Assembly: GCA_028023455.1 (NCBI GenBank)
Contig: JAQFVV010012435.1
Coordinates: 2,174,001 to 2,238,000 of the forward strand
DNA: 64,000 bases
Reading direction: 5' to 3'
Source: Epiperipatus broadwayi
Taxonomy: Eukaryota; Onychophora; Udeonychophora; Euonychophora; Peripatidae
Shown here: positions 46,682-58,430 of the stretch, in pieces
How positions within the stretch are numbered: position 1 is the first letter of the stretch
Layout: every line of letters begins with the position of its first letter
Notes under the pieces: generated by a model
The model's input: only the letters and a program-made list of their open reading frames with translations
The model's database searches: none
Told to the model about the DNA's origin: nothing
Program-made: the position numbers and the translations under genes

Positions 46682-47149
46682 CTCTCCACCATAAACACAT
46701 TATTTGGTTCCAAACTACTATAATATACATTTTTTAAACACACATCGATGTATGTGATTAAATTTTTTATTATTAATTTGTAATTTTTTTAAAATACTTT
46801 TTTGATAATAAGTATGAAAATTGCATATTCTGGAGACTGCTATGAGTTTTTATTTTATATGTCATCATATTTTTCATCAATTTCTTTCATAAATATCTTA
46901 ATTTATTTTTGTTTCTTTCTCTCAGTAACAACAGTTCTCATTCATTTTAAGCACAAAGCTTATGAGTTTATATTTGGATAGAAAAGGTATGTTATTAAGA
47001 AAAAAAAACAAAGATTATGTTTATTACTAGATTCTTGGGCTCAGGAAAAGTGTCTGTAAAATGTACAATCATATCTTGACTTTAGGGGGAATTTTACAAT
47101 ATGTACAATTTTTATGTATATTAAAGCTAAAATTAATGTATATAAACAA
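46682..47149. other. AT-rich DNA, no gene seen
   Basis: Nothing recognised. Confidence 0.5.
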
Positions 47150-47275
47150 TACAATTTATCCAAACCACTTCCAACACTTTTTAGCAAAACCTTTTATTTG
47201 TACATATATACACACACCTATGTTTCGACTGTCCTGCAGTCTTCTTCAGAGCTATGATATAATGCACAAAATAAA
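47150..47275 (-). repeat. PLE-type terminal remnant with hammerhead-like core
   Basis: On the minus strand CTGAAGA is followed by AGACTG-CAGGA-CAGTC, a 5-bp stem with one extra A, then GAAAC (rc of about 47223-47250). AAATAAAAGGTTTTGC and AGTGTTGGAAGTGG follow, wording I associate with PLE 3' ends. The expected cleavage nucleotide is G, so a functional ribozyme is unlikely. Confidence 0.45.
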
Positions 47276-47799
47276 ATAAAATACATAACTATATAAATAA
47301 TGCCATAAAAATATAAACAATAAAAAACTAAAAACAACATAAAATATATTTAAAAAACCTAATAAAACTGAAATAAATAATCAAACCCAAATAAAATAAT
47401 CCAATTAATATAAAATAAAATATGCAATATAAATAGAAAATAAATGTAAATTACACATGTTTATTTCTAACTGTATATATATATATATTCAAGAATAATC
47501 ATTAATCCAAATATATTATTTATTTTTATTATTTTTAATAATCTCCTAATTACTTCTATTTCTTAGAAACTTAAACTTTATTTTTATTATCTCCACCTCA
47601 ATAAAATACTTAAGTTTTAATTCATATAATTGTCAGTTCAACAGTAATTCATTTATTAATATTCTTTTAATTTTTAAATCATTTAATATCTATTATTTCC
47701 TTATTCATTCTTCTGTTAAAAATAATATTTTATATTTATCATTATTTTTTAATATCTAAACCCTCTTAACATTATAATCTTTGAACTTACGCAATTTAC
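47276..47799. other. Extremely AT-rich DNA
   Basis: A-rich (AAATAA-type) then T-rich sequence with no gene. Confidence 0.55.
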
Positions 47800-48165
47800 T
47801 TTAATCTCTTAAGTGATTTGAACTCAGACTTTTACACAACCCTCAACTATCCATGCTATATCATACTGCTGACACACTTGATCACACACATGTCGAAAAG
47901 ATAAACAATCACCAATATATGTATTATGTGCTAAACTGGCATTCGTCAGTTGGTCCAGATTTGAGTGCTGATTTAGCACAAAATACATATATTGATGATT
48001 GTTTATCTTTTCAACATGTATGTGATCAAGGGTGGCAGCAGTATGAGATAGCATGGATAGTTGAGGGTCGTGTGAAAGCCTGAGTTCAAATCCCCTATAT
48101 ATTACATATTGGAATGCAGGTATGAAAATAAATCTGTACTGTAGAAAAAATTCATATTTCAATCT
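47800..48165 (+). repeat. Family Q snap-back palindrome
   Basis: The left arm (from TGATTTGAACTCAGAC) and right arm (to GAGTTCAAATCCC) are inverted copies of about 140 bp meeting near 47955. The right side alone has a further tail of about 60 nt (TATATTACATATTGGAATGC and on). A tentative 8-12-bp TSD is TAATCTCTTAAG on the left against CAATCTCTAAAA on the right. The left arm contains a mutated hammerhead. The fold-back junction has removed the start of the right-arm core. Frames of 112 and 76 codons in the palindrome are not genes. Confidence 0.75.
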
Positions 48166-51100
48166 CTAAAAAAAAAAAATAAAGAAAGAAAAGGGTGATT
48201 TTGGTAATATTTATGTAAACAATAATTGTTCGATTGAATTTTTGAACTAAATAACAGTTATCAAATAATTAATTTGTTGAAAAGTCTAAGATTAAATTAG
48301 TTTTTGATTCTTGTAAAGATATACAGTATCAAAAACTATTTTAATCTACTATTTTGAAGAAACTAATTATATATTCATCATTGAAATTCAAGTTCAAAAT
48401 TCACTTAATTATTATTATATTACAATTTTTATTTGCGATTATTATTTTGATTCATTTGTGTTTAATCATCAGTAATATTGCATTGATATATCAATTGGAT
48501 TGCATCATTTTAATATTATTATTGCAGTGGTGATATTAGCCATTACTGCAATTTTGTATTGTTGCTGTTATGATTTTCAATCGAATTCTAGAAATCGTCT
48601 CTATGTTTTGAAAAAAATACATTCGTATTGAGGTACCCTTTGTTTAATATTTTCTTCAACTTTCAGATTCATTACAAAATTAACTATAGTATAGCTTGTG
48701 AGTAAGATACATATGTTTCCCATAATTCATTATTATCTAGTAATTGGATTAATTTTAGTATCCAAGTTTGTTATATATTTTTAGAAAAATTCAAAGTGTA
48801 TTTATATTTCTCCAAATACATTCGACTATTAGTAATAATGCTCATATTAATCTATGCCTAATTTTGTTCTTGTGCAAAATAACTAGCTATTTCTGCCCAA
48901 CTTCTCTGATTATTTAATATAACAATAATGAATAAACTTATGCAAATATTTAGATACTGCTCTGCAGAACCATTAGCAGAAATGGGACATATTATCATGA
49001 TAGAAAAGTGATTCACTTCTTTTCCTATATCCTAGGTACTATGTGCAATCCAGTAACAATTGACTTATAGTAAATATTTATTGCAATTGACTTATAATAA
49101 ATTTTCACTATTGAATTCACTCATATGGTTCATTCTTTAATTTTAACTCTTTTTATGGAAGGAAAAGATAGATATATTTCATATGTTTATAAAAGAATAC
49201 AGGTTTTCTTTAAGAGGTGTGTTATGAATGTGTATAAATCATTATTTGAAGTCCACTAACAAAATGAATATGTTGCTTCATAAGCAGAGTGGAATTTAGA
49301 TGTTCAACGTGTGGCAAATGATTAATGGATTACAATAGCCAATGAATGTGGTCATTTACTGATTTTAATCACTTTAAACCTTTGTTTGATGCATATTATA
49401 TATATTACTTAATAGCCTTGACTACCTCTCACTATTTTACATTGTAATTCTATTGATATTTATGTCTTCACAGCAAACATTGCTTTGTTTAGTCAGAGTG
49501 TGGAATTGACCATCAATTGTTATCATTATGTATTGATTACTGATATGCATGTATTTATTGATGAGATTGAAAGTCTATCTCCAATAGGCCTTGTAAGTTA
49601 TAGTCGTAATATGTTTATCTTCAGTTACTTGTGGCTTTAGTTGATATGAATCTTTTGAAGATAACCAGCAGTTTAAAAATATGTAATCTTTTTTGTGTAT
49701 TTGTTGTCATTAAGGTGTCATTAAAATATGAGATATCTTTTTTTAAACAGTGAGTTTATTTTGGTCTGGAATATATTCTAGGTGATTATTACAGCATACC
49801 TAACATTTGAATGTAGCTGAACAAATTTGAATAAATAATTGCCACTTATTTAGGAGTTTTCTTGGCAAAAGTCAAAGCATTTAAGCATTTCTATTAGCTC
49901 ATTATTTAAGTAAATTATAATGTTATATAATGATTATTAATAATGTTGATGTTTAATAAAACTGATAAGTAGATCCCCTGAAATCAGTTCTGTGAGCCTT
50001 GTGTTGACATAATTGATAGATTAAATTTTGTTTGTTAGAAATTTCAAAGTCTCATTTATTATCACTTAAATAAATATTAGCAATAATGATATGGCATAAT
50101 ATTTAGATTCAAATTCTGGATTTTTATATAGCAGTGTAAATTAGTTCTATCATTAATTAGTGTGACTGTTGTATTTTTCTTTACATTTTTATTTTCCAAA
50201 TTATGTTTAATATTGTATAATTTATTATTTTTCTATGTTATGGGGTTTTAAAATTTTTTAAAGTTAGACCAATGAGTTTTTGATCTTAATCATTTGAATA
50301 ATTTTCATCCAATTTATTTATGATGTTTTTATCAAAATGTATTTGTAATATCTACTTTCTTTGCTATTCTAGGAATATCAAATATTTATTTATCGGTTTT
50401 GCTATTACATTATGAAACAGGTCCTGACCTTATATAATAGTAGACTTGATAGGTCATCAGAGTAGATGAGAAAGCGTATTAGGACTTCTAAATATATAGA
50501 CTCGGGTTCACTCCAATTTTATTCTTAGGAGATGATGTATTAACACCCAAACTTATGTCAAAAATCTACCTGTATACTCATCTCTTTTCTCCATCTTTAA
50601 CTTCCATTAATTCCAGAATTCGAGTATAGGGAGAATGTGTTATAATATTAGACTTCAGGGGATATTATCATATACCTAAATAATCAGTGGAGAATTAATA
50701 TTTAGGTTATTATATCTATGTCCTTATCAGTAGAGGGTTTTACAATAGATCTTCTGTTAATACTTAAATTTCTTTTAGGTTGTTTATTCAGTAATATTTT
50801 CTTGATCATTGCAGGCTTTTACTATTACATTATTAGTACAATGAGTTGTTATTAAACACTTTTTTTACAGAAAACATCATTAGTAGAACACAAAGGCACT
50901 TGACACAAATAGATTATAATTTTCATTTATTTATTAACAAAACATTTATAAGAAGATATTTTTATGTTCACATCTCTTTTGATATTTTTTCATATTGTGC
51001 AGAGCAATCAGATTACTACCTGGTTACAATAAATTGGTAGTAAGCTGAAGTTTTAGTTCAATTTTACCTGAAGAAAAGAAAAGAGAGAAAACAGTTGATA

Positions 51101-51179
51101 TATTTAAATGAAACAAATCTTTTGTTAACTTAATAATAAAATTAGCCTTGGATGAAATAATTTAATAGCAAAAGAAAAA
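48166..51179. other. AT-rich DNA, no gene seen
   Basis: Three kilobases without a recognisable exon or clear repeat. Near 50455-50525 a tRNA-like stretch (GTAGATGAGAAAGCG, CTCGGGTTCACTCC) may be a decayed SINE. Confidence 0.5.
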
Positions 51180-51605
51180 TATGCATGTGTGTTTGAAAAG
51201 GAAAGTTTTTAATGAATTTTACCAGTGCTCACATCTGGATCTATACTTTGATTGTTTAATAGCAGTGCCATAAAGAAACTTCACAATAAGTAATGAAGTT
51301 TGGAAAAAATATATGTTGAGGAATGAGCAGTGATGGTAAAATACACATGCGAGAGAATAAACATAGTTGACAGCATTGAATGAGTGAGAAACTGAAATGA
51401 ACTTGAATTATATATGTTGTTATTAGAAGAAATGAAAGTAGTTGGATAGTTGGAAGTCTTAAATTGGATTGTAAAAGATTGTAAAAGTCTTTCTAAATAT
51501 ATATGACATGAATGAATAAGATTTTGTGAGTAACGCAGACCAGAAATGCTATAGATCACTGGATTAAACTTGAAAATGTTGATTGTGATGATGACTTCTA
51601 TACTA
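51180..51605 (+). pseudogene. Decayed RTE 3' end
   Basis: The start TGTGTGTTTGAAAAGGA matches the MPMCLKRM region of the intact RTE. The series TTGTTATTAGAAGAAATG, TTAAATTGGATTGTAAAAG, GGATTAAACTTG and GATTGTGATGATGAC follows in order. Strongly diverged, no open frame. Confidence 0.65.
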
Positions 51606-51860
51606 TTCATAGTAACTATGCCAACAGTGATCTAACCTTTGTTTGATTTGCCTATTGAACCAATTTGAAAACTATAATTTGTTGCCTGAGAGGAGATAAG
51701 AAACACTGGATCACAGGAACTGGATTAAACTTGAAAATGTTGATTATGGTGATGACTTCTATATCATTCATAGTAACTATGCCAGAAATGTTCTAACCTT
51801 TGTTTGATTTCCTATTGAACTTATTTGAAAACTATAATTTGCTATCTAAGAAAAGAAAAA
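51606..51860. repeat. Tandem duplication of the RTE end and flank
   Basis: About 110 bp starting ACTGGATTAAACTTGAAAAT (51560) recur at 51719 with few differences, including TTCATAGTAACTATGCCA and CTAACCTTTGTTTGATTT. The duplication took place after the RTE insertion because it includes unrelated flank. Confidence 0.75.
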
Positions 51861-52009
51861 AATATCCATGTCTAAATGAATTGATTGATTCTTTGATGAT
51901 TGGCATTGTTAGGGAACTGAGGTAATAATTGTCATAGGCAGACATTTTAATAGTTATTCTGCTACAAGTCAAGGAAATATTGATAAATCCATGCATTATA
52001 GTTTCAAAA

Positions 52010-52362
52010 AATAATCCTTTCCATCCTTAAGAATCATAACTTTCTGCTGTTTGCCTATTAGTCAACTAGGCACACTCTCATTTATGACCCTACTTTGCTT
52101 CACCATAAGAAATTACTTCTGGCTAAACTTCAGACCATCAAAAACAGAGACGAAAAACTAGCTCCAACATACATCTACAATGCTACATGGAAACTAGTAG
52201 TAATGGACAATTTGTGATTGAACAGTTGATTTTTTATCTCCAGACCGTAGGTATTGGGTTATGTAACCTTTTTTATAGTTTCTGTTAACATAACTCTCTT
52301 ACTGCTATAATGTAATTCTTTGAGCTCACAATAAAGTTTCTTGATTAAAAATAATAATAATC
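52010..52362 (+). pseudogene. LINE 3'-end copy, 5'-truncated
   Basis: Closely matches 59.30-59.63 kb: CACCATAAGAAATTACTTCT, CTTCAGACCATCA, GCTCCAACATACATCT, then GAGCTCACAATAAAGTTTCTTG and an AATAAT tail. It is the same family as the LINE at 58.4 kb. Only the last coding segment (equivalent of KLAPTYICNATW) and the 3'UTR are present. Confidence 0.85.
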
Positions 52363-53363
52363 CTGTATCACTAATAGTGATAAACTTTTTTATAAGGGTT
52401 GAAATATAAAGTCAGATGAAGGCATATAGTTATGTGTGTGTTTGTATTTTGCAAACAGAATGTTAAAATTTCGCACATGGAAGACAGCTTTTTTTAGTGA
52501 AAATTTTAAAATACTGGAAAACCTTGTCATTTTTATTTCATGTAAAAAAATCTTTCATGATTAAGTGAACAATGAAAAATGAAATTAATAATGGGAAGAG
52601 TTATTTTTCTGAAAATCTTTGACAAAGCATCTGATTCATAGAGAAGAGGGTGTGAAAATGACAAGTCATCTTTTTTATGCCTTTGTATTTTTCTTAGTCC
52701 TGATCCTCATTGAGTGGAAAAATTATAATGAGGACAAACAAAAGTCTAGTGCAGATTAGTATAATCTTGGTTACTGTGTAAAATTTTAAAGGACCCTGAT
52801 TTTAAAAATTGATTTCAAAATTTTGTATATATATAGAAGCACTCATGAATTATTTATTATATTAAAGATAATTTGATAATCAAGGCAAATATTTCATATT
52901 TATGAAAGATCTGTTTCAATGTCATTATTTTTTATCAGATACTCTATGGAAGATGAATGGATTTTTAAAATTATTTTATATGTTGTAGGTTGTCTAATGA
53001 GTGTCTGAATTGTCTTGATTTTATTTTTATTTTGGCTACATTCATATTTCTTAAATAGCACAGGTTCAGAGCTAGTTGTGTCAATACATAGTGTATGCTA
53101 GCTTATTTTGAATTTGTTTATGTACATGGATGCTTGTTATTAATACTAGAAATATGCCAACATTTCAGCTGATTCACACTTGCAACGTCATAATCATTCA
53201 AAGATTTTGGAGAAATTTCTAAAAAATCAGGTGTGATCCAATTAAAATGTCAGTATAAAAAACTAATATAGACCCCAATTAACTAACTAATATAGACCTC
53301 GATAAACCTGAAATATGCTCACAACTTTTACCTGTGAAAATTTTTAATTTACTATACATAACA
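52363..53363. other. AT-rich DNA, no gene seen
   Basis: Near 53260-53300 TAACTAATATAGACC is duplicated. Nothing else. Confidence 0.5.
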
Positions 53364-53658
53364 TGGAAGTAATTGTGATTAAAACAGGCAAAACTCTCCC
53401 TACATTGGTGCCACTCAGTACCAGCCAGAGTAATCAATGGATGCCAGAAGACTCGTGCATAAAATCCCCATCTAGTGCCTATTCATCCAATATTCCCAGA
53501 CTACTTTCTGGCTTGTGGTTATTTTACGTACAAGCCTTCTGGCATCCATTGATTACACTAAGTGCCATTATTGTATGGAGAGTTTTGCCTGTTTTAATAA
53601 TAGTTATGTACAAGCATAAGAAATGGTGATCATGTGATGTTTAGTGGAAGTAATTGTG
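53364..53658 (+). repeat. Family F copy F5 with perfect 14-bp TSD
   Basis: TGGAAGTAATTGTG is repeated exactly at 53364-53377 and 53645-53658. Inside, a left arm (AACAGGCAAAACTCTCCC to TTTCTGGCTTGTGG) is joined directly to a right arm (ACAAGCCTTCTGGCATCC) and the complete 3' end GATCATGTGATGTTTAG. The fold-back junction has removed the sense hammerhead. The 88-codon frame here is repeat read-through. Confidence 0.88.
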
Positions 53659-54439
53659 GTAATGGTATATATTCAAATTGCAGTAGTGTTTCATTTGTTA
53701 TTATATTGATATCCTTGGACATTGAGAATGCAAACTTTTTATATAGTCACTGCATTAGGATAAATATTATTGATAGGTTAATTCTATTTAACTATTTTCC
53801 AGATTTGTGTGTGTACATTTGTATTTGAGTGAGATAATAAATTTTATAGTGTAGCTACTTAAATAGTTGAATAATTTGGTATCATCATTATTATTATTAT
53901 TTTCTCTCTAATCTTTCTTCAGTGTCTTAAATTAATACCTAATATAGACAGCAAAAATTCTCATGCTTTTCTTTGTTTCTCAGTATTAACTGTGCAATAC
54001 AATGTATGTTTGGGCAATCATATCCATTCTCTGTTGGTTTTTTTGCACTATCTACACTCTCATATGGATGGCAGTTGCATAAACAGAGCAGCTTATGATA
54101 AAAAATCATGCATGTTTTTTTTTAATAAGGCAATTGTTAATTCTCTTTGATAGAACCATATGAATGAAAATTTGTTTCTACATATTATCATTATCTATAG
54201 CTTATCTAATTTTTATGTTGTAAAAAAAGCCTGTTTCAAATTTGTTCTTTAAAATGCTATTTTTTTATATTCTCCTTTCTCATCATGTAGGGCTAAATTA
54301 AAGATGGTTAATAATGAATTAAATGAAGCTAACACAGAAAGATAAAACCTTATACATTTAAATTTGGATGAATAGTGCTTTGTGTGGAGTACTATTTACC
54401 TAAGTATTGGGGAAAGTTTTTTTTTTTTTTAAATAAATG
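53659..54439. other. AT-rich DNA, no gene seen
   Basis: Nothing recognised. Confidence 0.5.
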
Positions 54440-54745
54440 TGTACCTATTTATAGATGTGAGACCTGAATTTAATACAAGTGTACAGAGAAATGCATGTTA
54501 GGAATAACATTGAAAGATCAAAGCAAAATATGTGGGTGAAAAGGTAATAGATGTCACTGGTAACATTGAAAGAATAAGAAACTGAAGATATGTTGGATAG
54601 ATCGCTAGCATATATGCTGATAGATGGACAGTTGAAGTCTAAGGTGAATCCAAAAACATTGTTAAAAGCCTGGAATGAAATCACGTATGGAAAATTAAAG
54701 AAGTTAGTTGAAATAATGCAGAAAAGAGATATGTATCAGAGAAAG
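54440..54745 (+). pseudogene. Decayed RTE C-terminal region
   Basis: The order of landmarks follows the intact RTE: TATAGATGTGAGACCTGAA (TYGSETW region), GTACAGAGAAATGCATG, TTAGGAATAACATTGAAAG (MLGVTRRD region), ATGTGGGTGAAAAGG, GATGTCACTGG (DVTDLI), TGATAGATGGACAGTTGAAG. It has indels throughout. The 85-codon frame from 54590 is a by-product. Confidence 0.65.
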
Positions 54746-54849
54746 TGGATTGGATCACCTTCGACACAATATTTGAGAATGATGAAGATAGTAATGTGGT
54801 TAAATAATAGCACATATAGATATGTTCATTTTAACAAATTGTCATAATT

Positions 54850-56071
54850 GAATACATTTTTTTTGTGTGTGATCTCTATATAGAAAATGTTTTTAATGGT
54901 TTAATATGATAATAGATGAGCGGACTCAAGATCTGAAGGCTCTTAAATCGCACTTTAATTTTGTTACTTTCGGCGATCGATCATCTTATGATTTTCCGAA
55001 TATTGTATCATTTGATTACTTTTTTTTCTTTTAAATACACAATTAGTAGTTTAGTGAATTGATGTATGCTATTTTAATCGATGACAGTAATCGTCTATAT
55101 TTTATTTTATGATTTATATATATTCTTTTGAAATGCAAGTTTTTATTGTTAGTTTTATCAAATTTATCCTTGTGCATTTTCTGCGCAAGTATTTAGAGAA
55201 TATTAAATGATTTGATTTGTTTATATATGTGAAATATATATTTAATATTTAAATTTTTACACATAGCTGTGCCCTTTTAAAATTTTATTTCTCTGGTTAA
55301 CAAAGATATTTTTTATGTCTTAAAGTCATTTTCTCATGTTCAGTTAACTGTAATTAAGCTATCATAACAATTCTATATATTAAGAAGTTGAGAGTGGGAA
55401 AAATGACCCAGAAAAAAATTTCAATCATTTCTGATAGATTGCATGACAATTTCATTGAAATGATAAAATAACCGATTTAAAACACTTTCATTACCTTAAA
55501 ATCGGGGAAATGCAATATATTACTGTTTTTTTTTTTTAATTCGTTTTTAGTTTAATGGCAATATATTTACTAGGAATAGAACAGGTTTAAATCGTTTAAT
55601 GAAAAAGTACATTATATATATAAATCAAGTTACATAATGAACCATTTGACTTTTTAAAATAATTCAAATAAAAAGGAAATACTGCGAGGGATAAAAAAAA
55701 AATGGCGGGCGGAGGGGGGGATATTTTTTTTTTTTTTTGTGAAAGTCTATTCATTAAATTATTTTTAATTGTTAGTTAACCCTTGATTTCTTTTTATTAT
55801 ATTTGCTCAATTTTTATATCTGTTAGCCCATTAAAATATATTATGATAATCAGTGTGTGTCCTATATTGTTAAAGAATAAGCTTTATATACCGTTTATTA
55901 AAATGACCAAAAAAAGCATATGTATTTTGCTGTTATTTAGCAAAAAAGTACTTCATTACTGATGATGATCAAGTATTTTTTTATTGCTTCAACATATTGC
56001 TTTTTGTATTTTTCGATCATTATATTCTGTGTTATTATAAAATGTGTTGCTCTTGGTAATAACATTCAGAA
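54850..56071. other. AT-rich DNA with CpG-containing patch
   Basis: A short CpG-rich patch (CGGCGATCGATCATC, about 54970) and homopolymers. A purine-rich stretch with GGCGGGCGGAGGGGGGG lies near 55703. No gene recognised. Confidence 0.45.
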
Positions 56072-56484
56072 CATTGTGTAGTGTTTTGTATAAAATGGCG
56101 GACATGTTTGTGCACTCCAGAAAAAACTGAATGTATTCGAGAGATTGTTTTAGATCGTGCGCTAATAGCTGTGGAATTTAATTAAGGCATTGACATAATG
56201 GCAATCGATTATTCCAAGAGATATTTGCTGATTGCAAATATTTCTGGATAAGAGACGATACCTTATTGGACGGTGTATTAATGGCTACAGTTGTCAGCAA
56301 GCAATAGAAGACGGTGTAACATCTACGCAGGGCAGTAATTAGAGAACAACTCCAGTAGAGAGCAGTCAGTAGTGAGTAGCGGACAGTATTAGAGTAGAGA
56401 TATCTCGCATTAGTGCTGGCGGTAAATGACCAGCGCCCAGTGGAAATGTAGTTCACGGGTGTAGCTGAAAGAGACCGCAGCAGG

Positions 56485-56655
56485 GAAGAGCATTAGTTGC
56501 AGAGAAGAGCATTAGTTGCAGAGAAGAGCATTAGTTGCAGAGAAGAGCATTAGTTGCAGAGTAGGGCATTAGTTGCAGAGTAGAAGCATTCGTTGCAGAG
56601 CAAGGCATTCGTTGCAAAATAGACCATTTTTTGGAGAGCACTCGTTGGAAAAGAA
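56485..56655 (+). repeat. 19-bp minisatellite inside the 5' LTR
   Basis: The unit AAGAGCATTAGTTGCAGAG is repeated about eight times, decaying towards the right (TAGGGCATTAG, CAAGGCATTCG, then TTGGAGAG units). Period 19-20 bp. Confidence 0.88.
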
Positions 56656-57336
56656 CAGCGTAGGATTTGCGATTACATAAAGTAGAGAGAGAGTTGTTGC
56701 AGACTGTTCGCTATTCTGATTACTTAATAACATCGTGTCCTAATGTATATAGACGTGCATATGGATACTTCAATGGTGCAGTTGCATTCGGAACCTGTGA
56801 GTAGCGAATAAGTTTTGCATACAACAAGGTTAGCCATAAATGGAGAAACCTGGTGAAAATGGAAATCCCAGTTAGTAGCAAGAGAAAAACAACACCAAGG
56901 AATAGCAACAAGGGTTTTTCTGGAGTGGAGGGAGGTGTGTAGTGTTTTGTATAAAATGGTGGACATGTTTATGCACTCCAGAAAAAACTAGAATGTATTC
57001 GAGAGGTTGTTTTAGATCGCACACTGATAGCTGTGGAATTTAATTAAGGCATTGACATAATGGTGATCGACTATTCCAAGAGATATTTGCTGATTGCAAA
57101 TATTTCTGGATAAGAGACGATACCTTATTGGACGGTATATTAATGGCTACAGTTGTCAGCAAGCAATAGAAGATGGTGTAACATCTATGCAGGGTAGTAA
57201 TTAGAGGACAACTCCAATAGAGAGCAGTCAGTAGTGAGTAGCGGACCGTATTAGAGTAGAGATATCTTGCGTTAGTGCTGGCGGTAAATGATCAGCGCCC
57301 AGTGGAAATGGTGTAGCTGAAAGAGACCGCAGCAGA

Positions 57337-57545
57337 GAAGAGCATTAGTTGCAGAGAAGAGCATTAGTTGCAGAGAAGAGCATTAGTTGCCGAGAAGAGC
57401 ATTAGTTGCAGAGTAGGGCATTAGTTGCAGAGTAGAAGCATTTGTTGCAGAGCAGAGCATTAGTTGCAGAGTAGAAGCATTCGTTGCAGAGCAAGGCATT
57501 CGTTGCAAAATAGACCATTCGTTGGAGAGCATTTGTTGGAAAAGA
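57337..57545 (+). repeat. 19-bp minisatellite inside the 3' LTR
   Basis: Same array as in the 5' LTR but with about ten units. The extra two are a duplicated pair (CAGAGCATTAG... and TAGAAGCATT...). Because LTRs are identical at insertion, this copy-number change happened afterwards. Confidence 0.88.
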
Positions 57546-57668
57546 ACAGCGTAGGATTTGCGATTACGTAAAGTAGAGAGAGAGTTGTTGCAGACTGTTC
57601 ACTATTCTGATTACTTAATAACATCGTGTCCTAATGTATATAGACGTGCATATGGATACTTCACATTG

Positions 57669-58430
57669 ATTCTCATCTTATCACCAAAGTTAAGCAATGT
57701 TAAACTCACGTATGTGTTTTTAAAAAAAGTCTTCAAAATATCTATTAAGTCAAATTTTATTATTTTAATAATCTTCCATTTGTTCTGGGCTGAATTCCGA
57801 CTACCGATGATACCAATAAATAGTGAATAGTAGAATGGCTTCTTACTTAATAAGTTATAAACAGTGCCTTAACCAAAGTATTTTCTCCCCTGCCTTGTAA
57901 AATATGATATTGATTTTTCATAAGTTAGATACTGTTTCCGATAAAAAGCATCTTTTTTTTTTCTAATTTTTCCCCACTAATTCTGTTTATTTTTACCTTA
58001 TCATCTTCTGTCTTTTAGGTCGGGTTAAAATTCAATCATCATGTATTAGTAGAGTTGTATATTTGTGCACTTTGCTACATTCTTTTTTTTTTATTTAACC
58101 TTGTTAAATGATTCAAATTGTACATCTTTTAAAACCAATATATGTTTTATAAATAAATTTTATAGTGCTTCTTAAAAGCAGTTGTGTATATATTAAATAT
58201 TATTAAAAGTATATATATATACTTGTATATATGTAGAGAAAGAAAATATTAATGCAGTCAGATTTTTAAAAAGTCCATGTGAAGGATATAATTGGAATTC
58301 AAGTAATGAATATGAATATATTTGTTGGACAATGATTTTTTTTTTTTGGCAATATTTCCTTTTGTAAAAGAATATTTTAAATAAGATTTTTTTTTTAGAT
58401 TTAATAATCATCTGATGTTTAAAAGGAGGT
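57669..58430. other. AT-rich DNA, no gene seen
   Basis: The frame at 57558-57830 starts in the LTR and is not a gene. Confidence 0.5.

Larger units (their letters stand above)
56072..57668 (+). mobile_element. LTR retrotransposon with nearly empty interior (TRIM-like)
   Basis: Two direct repeats, 56077-56772 (696 bp) and 56938-57663 (726 bp), start TGTAGTG and end ACTTCA. They are flanked by an exact 5-bp duplication CATTG (56072-56076 and 57664-57668). Only 165 bp separate them. The interior ends in a purine tract GGAGTGGAGGGAGG (56922-56935) two bases before the 3' LTR. It begins A-TGGTGCAGTTGC, a possible TGG-type primer site. No gag or pol is present, so it must be moved in trans. The LTRs differ by scattered, mostly C/T and G/A changes, one 11-bp indel and two minisatellite units, so insertion is not very recent. 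Unusual because miniature LTR elements normally have short LTRs. Confidence 0.92.

Noticed and set aside
47824-48162. 112-codon minus-strand gene and 76-codon + frame
   Set aside because: Both lie in the family Q palindrome, and similar peptides arise at 5.5 kb from the same repeat.
54590-54847. 85-codon + strand gene
   Set aside because: It follows the landmarks of the RTE C-terminal region out of frame and is a by-product of a decayed LINE.
56077-57663. Segmental duplication instead of an LTR element
   Set aside because: TG/CA ends, an exact 5-bp TSD outside both repeats and a polypurine tract next to the second repeat favour an LTR element.
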